Assembly (NCBI RefSeq): GCF_014323665.1 | Contig: NZ_JABVEB010000002.1 | Span: 98,532-162,531, forward strand | Direction: 5' to 3' | DNA length: 64,000 nt | Origin: Actinomadura sp. HBU206391 | Lineage (GTDB): Bacteria; Actinomycetota; Actinomycetes; Streptosporangiales; Streptosporangiaceae | Translations under genes and position numbers: made by a program | Shown here: positions 59,374 through 64,000 of the stretch, piece by piece | Numbering within the stretch: position 1 is the stretch's first letter | Layout of the letters: every line of letters begins with the position of its first letter | The notes under the pieces: generated by a model | Database searches by the model: none | The model's input: the letters and a program-made list of their open reading frames with translations, nothing else | Told to the model about the DNA's origin: nothing

Positions 59374-60750
59374 ATGGAATTCATTAAATACCTTCGCCTG
59401 CTCCGGAGGCATTGGCTGCTCATTGTGGTGTCCGTCGTCCTGTCGGGAGGGGTCGCCTGGGTCGTCACCATGCGGCAGACGCCTCAGTACCGGGCATCGA
59501 TCACGATGTTCGTGTCGGCGGCCGACCGCACGACGAACTCTTCGACGGCCTACCAGGCCAGCCTGCTGTCACAGGAGCGCGTCAAGTCCTACGCCAACCT
59601 GCTGAAGAGCGAGCGAATCGCCAGCAAGCTCTCCTCGACCCTGAACGGCGGTCTCTCCGCTGAGAACCTGCAGGCGAGGATCTCGGCCGAGGCCATCCCC
59701 GAGACGGTACTGCTGCGCGCGATGGTGGTGGACGAATCCCCCGCGCGGGCCAAGAGCCTCGCGGACGCCCTCGGCGTCGAGTTCGTCGCGTTGGTCCAGG
59801 AGCTCGAGCGCCCGCCCGGCGATGCCCGCCCGCTGGTCAAGGTGACGGTGGTGGACGACGCCCAGGTGCCGACCGCACCCGTGAGCCCTCAGCCGCTGCT
59901 CAACCTGATGCTCGGACTGCTCGCCGGCTTCGCGATCGGAGTCGGCGGCAGCCTGCTGCGTGAGGACGCCGACAGCTCGGTGAAGTCCGGCGACGACCTT
60001 CGTCGGCTCACCGGCGGAGCCGTACTCGGCACGATCCGCTATGACGGCGCGGTGTCGAAGCGCCCGAACGTCGGCCACGGCGCCATGCACACCCCACGCG
60101 CCGAGGCGTTCCGCTTTCTCCGCGCCAACCTGCAGTTCGTCGACGTGGACGAGCCGGTGCGCCTGGTCGTGATCACCAGTGCGCTGCCCAAGGAGGGGCG
60201 GTCTCTGACGACCTGCGACCTGGCGGTCGCCCTCGCACAGGCCGGCAAGCGTGTCATCGTGGTCGACGCGGACCTCCGCAAGCCGCGCATCGCCCGCTAC
60301 CTCGGAGTCGATGGAACGGCCGGGCTCACCAGCGTGCTCGTCGGCCACACCGGCCTGGACGACGCGCTTCAGCAATGGCGTGACCTGCCGCTCTTCGTGC
60401 TGTCGAGCGGGCCGGTACCGCCCAATCCCGGTGAACTGCTCGGTTCGCAGCACATGCAGAAGCTGCTCCTCGACGTTCGCGACCGGGCCGACATCGTCCT
60501 GCTCGACACGCCTCCGCTGCTGCCGGTCGCCGACGCCACCGTTCTCGCGCGTAACTGCGACGGCGCGGTGATGATCGCCAGGCATGGCCGGACGCAGACG
60601 GATGAGCTGCGCAGCGGGGTGGAGCGGCTCCGCGCTGCGGACGTCCGACTGCTCGGCAGCGTGCTCAACATGGTCCCGGCCAAGCACGAGCTCGGCTACA
60701 GCCGTGCCGGTGACTTCGACCGGCCGGCGGACAGCCTCACCGCCCGCTGA
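59374..60750 (+). CDS. Wzz/BY-kinase-like chain-length and tyrosine-kinase protein with altered P-loop
   Basis: A 458-residue fusion. It has a Wzz domain with helices near 14-32 and 178-197 and an outer coil between them, then a cytoplasmic CpsD/CapB-like ATPase (about 240-450). Walker A' VIVVDADLRKPRI and Walker B DIVLLDTPPLLPVAD are intact. The P-loop reads LPKEGRSLTT, so the usual GKS lysine is Arg276. The C-terminal tyrosine cluster of BY-kinases is also missing: only one Tyr is left in ELGYSRAG. It may bind ATP weakly or act mainly as a chain-length regulator. ATG 59374. Confidence 0.85.
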   Translation: MEFIKYLRLLRRHWLLIVVSVVLSGGVAWVVTMRQTPQYRASITMFVSAADRTTNSSTAYQASLLSQERVKSYANLLKSERIASKLSSTLNGGLSAENLQARISAEAIPETVLLRAMVVDESPARAKSLADALGVEFVALVQELERPPGDARPLVKVTVVDDAQVPTAPVSPQPLLNLMLGLLAGFAIGVGGSLLREDADSSVKSGDDLRRLTGGAVLGTIRYDGAVSKRPNVGHGAMHTPRAEAFRFLRANLQFVDVDEPVRLVVITSALPKEGRSLTTCDLAVALAQAGKRVIVVDADLRKPRIARYLGVDGTAGLTSVLVGHTGLDDALQQWRDLPLFVLSSGPVPPNPGELLGSQHMQKLLLDVRDRADIVLLDTPPLLPVADATVLARNCDGAVMIARHGRTQTDELRSGVERLRAADVRLLGSVLNMVPAKHELGYSRAGDFDRPADSLTAR

Positions 60751-60805
60751 CCGGCCCACCGCCCCGCTGACCGGCCCACCACCCCGCTGACCGGCCCACC
60801 ACAGG
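60746..60805. repeat. 20-bp tandem repeat, three copies
   Basis: The unit GCTGACCGGCCCACCNCCCC starts at 60746, 60766 and 60786. The first copy contains the stop codon (TGA 60748-60750) of the BY-kinase-like gene; the others fill the spacer to the convergent membrane-protein gene. Confidence 0.85.
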
Positions 60806-60818
60806 GCGCCGATGCCGG

Positions 60819-61220
60819 TCAGCGGCGGATGAGCCAGGCGAGGATCCGGCCCATGACGTAATAGACGGCCGCGGCCAGGCCCCAGTTGGCGTACATCTGC
60901 TTGTCCGGGTCCGGGTTCGTGAAGACGTCGGCGAACGGCGTGGCCAGCCAGCGACCCGCGTCCAGGATGTTCTGGACGAGCGTGTTGCCGGTGTTGGCGT
61001 CGGCCCAGGTCAGCCCCATCCCGGCCAGCAGCGTCAGGGCGGCCGCCCAGGCGGCGAGCCAGATCAGCGCACTGACCGGGTTGTGCCCGTGCCGCCGCTC
61101 CCGGCGGCTCGCCCTGCGTTCGACGAATCCACTCCCACTCGGTCTACTCCGGGGCTTGGCATCCCTGGTGTCGCCATCGGCGCCATGCCGCCTGCGGTCG
61201 CGCCAGATCTGTACGGCCAT
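60819..61220 (-). CDS. hypothetical small membrane protein
   Basis: A 133-residue protein with a basic N-terminal part (about 1-47, many Arg) and two membrane helices (about 50-70 and 110-130, GLAAAVYYVMGRILAWLI). The loop between them (NILDAGRWLATPFADVF) is conserved-looking. I have seen this layout in uncharacterised actinobacterial proteins but cannot name the family. ATG 61220 has only a weak ribosome-binding site. It lies between the polysaccharide cluster and the crotonase gene. Confidence 0.6.
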   Translation of the reverse strand: MAVQIWRDRRRHGADGDTRDAKPRSRPSGSGFVERRASRRERRHGHNPVSALIWLAAWAAALTLLAGMGLTWADANTGNTLVQNILDAGRWLATPFADVFTNPDPDKQMYANWGLAAAVYYVMGRILAWLIRR

Positions 61221-61385
61221 CGCGGGTCACGTCCTCTACCTCGGGTCCTGACACGCTTTGTCCCTCCAGACGAACCCGCTAAACCGGGCGGCGGAATCCG
61301 CGTGGAGACCGGCCGGCTGTGATGACGGCGCCTTGGCGCGCGGGACGTCGGCGCCGTCGCCGGAGGTGGGTGGCGCCGGCGCGCG

Positions 61386-62198
61386 TCACTGACCGCGGTA
61401 GACGGCGGGCCGCTTGTCCCGGAAGGCGCGTGAGCCCTCCTTGGCGTCCTCGGAGCCGATGACGGGCCAGCCGATCTCGTCGGAGACCTTCAGCGCCTCG
61501 TCCTCGGGCAGGTGCTCCGTCTCGCGGTAGGTCCGCAGGATCGCCTGCACCGCGAGCGGACCGCACGCGGCGATCTCGTCGGCGAGCGTGCGTGCCGCCG
61601 TGAGCGCCTGTCCGTCCGGCACGACCTTGTTGATCAGGCCCATGCGCAGAGCCTCGTCCGGCAGTACGGATCGGCCGGTCAGCAGGATGTCCATCGCGAA
61701 GGCGTAGGGGATCTGGCGGGGCAGCCGGATCGCGGAACCGCCCATCGGGAACAGCCCGCGTCTCGCCTCGTACAGGCCGAGCGTCGCGCCCGCGGCCACC
61801 ACGCGCAGGTCGGTGCCGATCAGCAGCTCGGTGCCGCCGGCGACGGCGTAACCCTCGATCGCCGCGATCAGCGGCTTCGTGGGCCGCCCGTCCCGGAGCA
61901 GCGCCTTCCAGTGGTAGTCCGGGATCTCCGCGGCGCGCCGGCGTACGCGCTCGTCCTCCGACGGCGTGCCCATGGCCTTCAGGTCGGCGCCGGCGCAGAA
62001 GTGACCATCGGACCCGGTCAGGATGCCGACCCGCACGTCCGGCTCGGCGGAGACGTACGCCCAGGCCTCGGCCAGCCCGACGAGCATGTCCTGGCTCAGC
62101 GCGTTGCGGGCCGCGGGCCGGTCCATCGTCACGGTGACCACGTGCCCGTCCCGTTCGACCACGCAGTGCGGAGTGCTGATGGGCAACCGTTCCGCCAT
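61386..62198 (-). CDS. crotonase/enoyl-CoA hydratase-family protein
   Basis: A 270-residue crotonase. The oxyanion hole is formed by HFCAGADLKAM and EGYAVAGGTELL. Both glutamates of true enoyl-CoA hydratases appear to be kept: one in GGTELLIGTDL, the other in GLYEARRGLF. A hydratase activity in beta-oxidation is therefore credible. The C-terminus SEDAKEGSRAFRDKRPAVY is typical. ATG 62198 faces the acyl-CoA synthetase across a shared 190-bp region with operator-like boxes, so the two are probably co-regulated for uptake of one acyl chain. Confidence 0.88.
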   Translation of the reverse strand: MAERLPISTPHCVVERDGHVVTVTMDRPAARNALSQDMLVGLAEAWAYVSAEPDVRVGILTGSDGHFCAGADLKAMGTPSEDERVRRRAAEIPDYHWKALLRDGRPTKPLIAAIEGYAVAGGTELLIGTDLRVVAAGATLGLYEARRGLFPMGGSAIRLPRQIPYAFAMDILLTGRSVLPDEALRMGLINKVVPDGQALTAARTLADEIAACGPLAVQAILRTYRETEHLPEDEALKVSDEIGWPVIGSEDAKEGSRAFRDKRPAVYRGQ

Positions 62199-62239
62199 GC
62201 CGTGCTCCCTCTCCAGCGACGATGTCCGAACCGCAAAAC

Positions 62240-62308
62240 GAGAACCGATTCTAGTGAGAACATGTGCTGCTGGACAGGGCTTGCCTGGGAAAACGAGAAC
62301 GTGATCTA
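62240..62308. promoter_or_regulatory. three related 14-bp operator-like boxes
   Basis: GAGAACCGATTCTA (62240-62253), GAGAACATGTGCTG (62256-62269) and GAGAACGTGATCTA (62295-62308) share GAGAAC and, in two cases, TCTA at the far end. They are near matches to TnnAACnnGTTnnA, with changes at one to three fixed bases. They sit between the divergent crotonase and acyl-CoA synthetase genes, where a TetR-family acyl-CoA-sensing repressor would be expected. Confidence 0.45.
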
Positions 62309-62388
62309 CTGCGGGTCCGGAGTCATGTCACCGCAGTGACGGGCCGGGGGACCCGCACGCGGACACGTAGCCTGCCGAGGGAGAACCG

Positions 62389-63939
62389 ATGGGGTCGTTG
62401 GGCTTTTGGCGGCTCGCGCAGCAGGATCCGGACTGGATCGCGGCCGTCGACCCTGACGGCACAGAGCACGCCGCCGGTGAACTGCTCGCCCGGGCCAACC
62501 AGGTCGTCCACGGCCTGCGCGCGCTGGGGCTCGAGCCGGGCGACGGCATCTGCGGTCTGGTGCCGAACGGCGTGGACGGGCTGGTGCTCTATCTCGCCGC
62601 GCTGCAGGCGGGGTGGTACTACACACCGATCAACTGGCACCTGACCGGGCCCGAGATCGGCTACATCGTGGCCGACAGCGAGGCCAAGGCGTTCTTCGTG
62701 CACGAGCGCTTCGCGGTCGAGGGGGCGCGCGGCGCCGACGAGGCCGGCCTGGCGGCGGAGCGGCGGTTCGGATTCGGCGAGGTCACGGGCTTCCGGCCGT
62801 TCGCCGAGCTGGTCGAGGGGCGTTCGGCCGAGGCGCCGCAGGACCGTACGAACGGTGCCACGATGCACTACACCTCGGGCACCACCGGGCGGCCCAAGGG
62901 CGTGCGCAGGCGGCTGGCCGGGATCGACCCCGACGACGCGGCCGAGCTGATGACCTTCCTGCTGTCGTTCTTCGGGATCACCGCGGGCCGGCCCAACGTC
63001 CATCTGGTCACCTCGCCCAGCTATCACACGGCGGTGACGCAGTTCGGGGGCACGGCCCTGCACATGGGGCACACCCTCGTCTACATGGACCAGTGGGGCG
63101 CCGAGGAGACGCTCCGGCTGATCGAGCGTCATCGCGTCACCAACACCCATATGGTGCCGACCCACTTCAAGCGGCTGCTGTCGCTTCCCGAAGAGGTGCG
63201 GCGGCGCTACGACGTGTCGTCGATGGCCTGGGCGATCCACGCGGCGGCGCCGTGCCCTGTGCCCATCAAGCAGGCGATGCTCGACTGGTGGGGCGACTGC
63301 GTCTGGGAGTACTACGCGGCCACCGAGGGCGGCGGCACGATCGCCTCGCCGCAGGACTGGCGGGCGCACCCGGGCACCGTCGGCAAGGCGTGGCCGATCA
63401 GCGAACTGCTCATCGTCGACGGCGACGGCAACGAGGTGCCGACCGGTACCCCGGGCACCATCTACATGAAGATGGTGGGGGTCGAGTTCGAGTACAAGGG
63501 CGACCCGGCCAAGACCCTGGCGAACCGGCTGAAGGACCATTTCACGGTCGGCGACATCGGGTACGTCAGCGAGGACGGTTTCCTGTTCCTGTCCGACCGC
63601 AAGGCCGACATGATCATCTCCGGGGGCACCAACATCTACCCCGCCGAGATCGAGAACGAGATCATGGTGCATCCCAAGGTCGCCGATGTCGCGGTCTTCG
63701 GCATTCCGGACGAGGAGTGGGGCGAGCAGATCAAGGCCGTCGTCGAACCCGCCGAGGGCGTCGCCCCGGGCCCGGAACTCACCGCGGAGATCCTCGTCTC
63801 TCTCGAAGGGCGCCTCGCCCGCATGAAGTGGCCGAAGTCGATCGACTTCATCGAGACCATGCCCCGTGAGCCCAACGGCAAGCTGCTAAAACGCAAACTC
63901 CGCGATCCCTTCTGGAGTGAGCGCGACAGTGCCATCTGA
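62389..63939 (+). CDS. acyl-CoA synthetase (AMP-dependent, FadD-type)
   Basis: A 516-residue adenylate-forming enzyme that activates a fatty or other carboxylic acid to its acyl-CoA. Motifs are MHYTSGTTGRPKGVRR (AMP/P-loop), YYAATEGGG (A5), GDIGYVSEDGFLFLSDR with the hinge Asp/Arg (A7-A8) and the catalytic Lys in PNGKLLKRKLR. The sequence style (YYTPINWHLTGPEIGYIVAD) matches actinobacterial FadD proteins linked to lipid or steroid metabolism. ATG 62389 follows GAGGGAGAAC. Faces the crotonase gene. Confidence 0.9.
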   Translation: MGSLGFWRLAQQDPDWIAAVDPDGTEHAAGELLARANQVVHGLRALGLEPGDGICGLVPNGVDGLVLYLAALQAGWYYTPINWHLTGPEIGYIVADSEAKAFFVHERFAVEGARGADEAGLAAERRFGFGEVTGFRPFAELVEGRSAEAPQDRTNGATMHYTSGTTGRPKGVRRRLAGIDPDDAAELMTFLLSFFGITAGRPNVHLVTSPSYHTAVTQFGGTALHMGHTLVYMDQWGAEETLRLIERHRVTNTHMVPTHFKRLLSLPEEVRRRYDVSSMAWAIHAAAPCPVPIKQAMLDWWGDCVWEYYAATEGGGTIASPQDWRAHPGTVGKAWPISELLIVDGDGNEVPTGTPGTIYMKMVGVEFEYKGDPAKTLANRLKDHFTVGDIGYVSEDGFLFLSDRKADMIISGGTNIYPAEIENEIMVHPKVADVAVFGIPDEEWGEQIKAVVEPAEGVAPGPELTAEILVSLEGRLARMKWPKSIDFIETMPREPNGKLLKRKLRDPFWSERDSAI

Positions 63940-63942
63940 TTC

Positions 63943-63994
63943 CCGCCGTGATCATGCAGTTGTTCGCGCGCGAACAACTGCATGATCACGGCGG
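63943..63994. repeat. perfect 52-bp palindrome
   Basis: The left arm 63943-63968 (from CCGCCGTGATCATGCAGTTG to TTCGCG) and right arm 63969-63994 are exact reverse complements with no spacer. It starts four bases after the TGA of the acyl-CoA synthetase. As RNA it would fold into a hairpin of more than 20 bp, so it can terminate transcription in both directions. From memory, similar palindromes are dispersed in related genomes. Confidence 0.9.
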
Positions 63995-64000
63995 AGAGGG

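Noticed and set aside
28397..60750. Secondary-metabolite (NRPS/PKS) gene cluster
   Set aside because: No carrier, condensation, adenylation or ketosynthase domains are present; all recognised functions fit envelope polysaccharide synthesis.

Overview
The window is high-GC actinobacterial chromosomal DNA. GTG starts are frequent, several genes look leaderless, and actinobacterial markers are present: a 1653-residue NAD-glutamate dehydrogenase, ftsEX-smpB-ssrA, DUF3068, DUF2613 and an AftD-type transferase. The tmRNA tag reads ANSKRTEFALAA, which I recall from Thermobifida. Together with gene content this suggests the order Streptosporangiales (inference; no 16S rRNA is present).

Layout. 0-1.9 kb: a broken MFS transporter abutting an ArsR gene that lacks its start, an SRPBCC protein and an HpcH/HpaI aldolase. 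1.9-7.1 kb: a signalling neighbourhood with a membrane protein carrying an extracellular solute-binding domain, a degenerate nucleotidyl-cyclase-like protein and a Ser/Thr kinase. 7.2-14.6 kb: NAD-GDH and two paralogous lipoproteins. 14.7-21.2 kb: a housekeeping block with prfB, a small zinc-ribbon membrane protein, ftsE, ftsX, smpB, a penicillin-binding protein that has lost all three catalytic motifs, a four-hairpin RNA candidate behind an ECF-type promoter, and ssrA. 21.2-21.8 kb: an integrase remnant and an IS4 transposase remnant at the 3' end of ssrA. 21.9-28.3 kb: membrane and hypothetical proteins and a double-domain acyl-CoA dehydrogenase.

28.4-60.8 kb is a long cell-envelope glycan region. 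The first part (28.4-40.8 kb) holds two DUF3068 proteins flanking a polytopic membrane protein, DUF2613, GT2, GT4, a 1435-residue AftD-like arabinofuranosyltransferase and an acyltransferase. After a nitronate monooxygenase (40.9-42.0 kb), the second part (42.2-60.8 kb) has the parts of a Wzx/Wzy-type polysaccharide pathway. These are a polyprenyl-phosphate sugar-1-phosphate transferase, two epimerases, a UDP-HexNAc-type dehydrogenase, four more glycosyltransferases, two methyltransferases, an asparagine-synthase-type amidotransferase, a flippase, an O-antigen-ligase-like polymerase and a Wzz/BY-kinase-like protein. A secreted beta-helix protein lies inside it. The likely product is an exported polysaccharide with amidated and methylated (uronic) sugars.

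60.8-64 kb: a small membrane protein, then divergent crotonase and acyl-CoA synthetase genes sharing an intergenic region with three related 14-bp boxes that resemble KstR-type operators. A similar box precedes the nitronate monooxygenase. The window ends with a perfect 52-bp palindrome.

The observations I rate highest are the catalytically dead PBP next to the structured RNA candidate, the envelope-glycan region with its paired DUF3068 genes, the receptor/cyclase/kinase neighbourhood, and the element remnants at ssrA.
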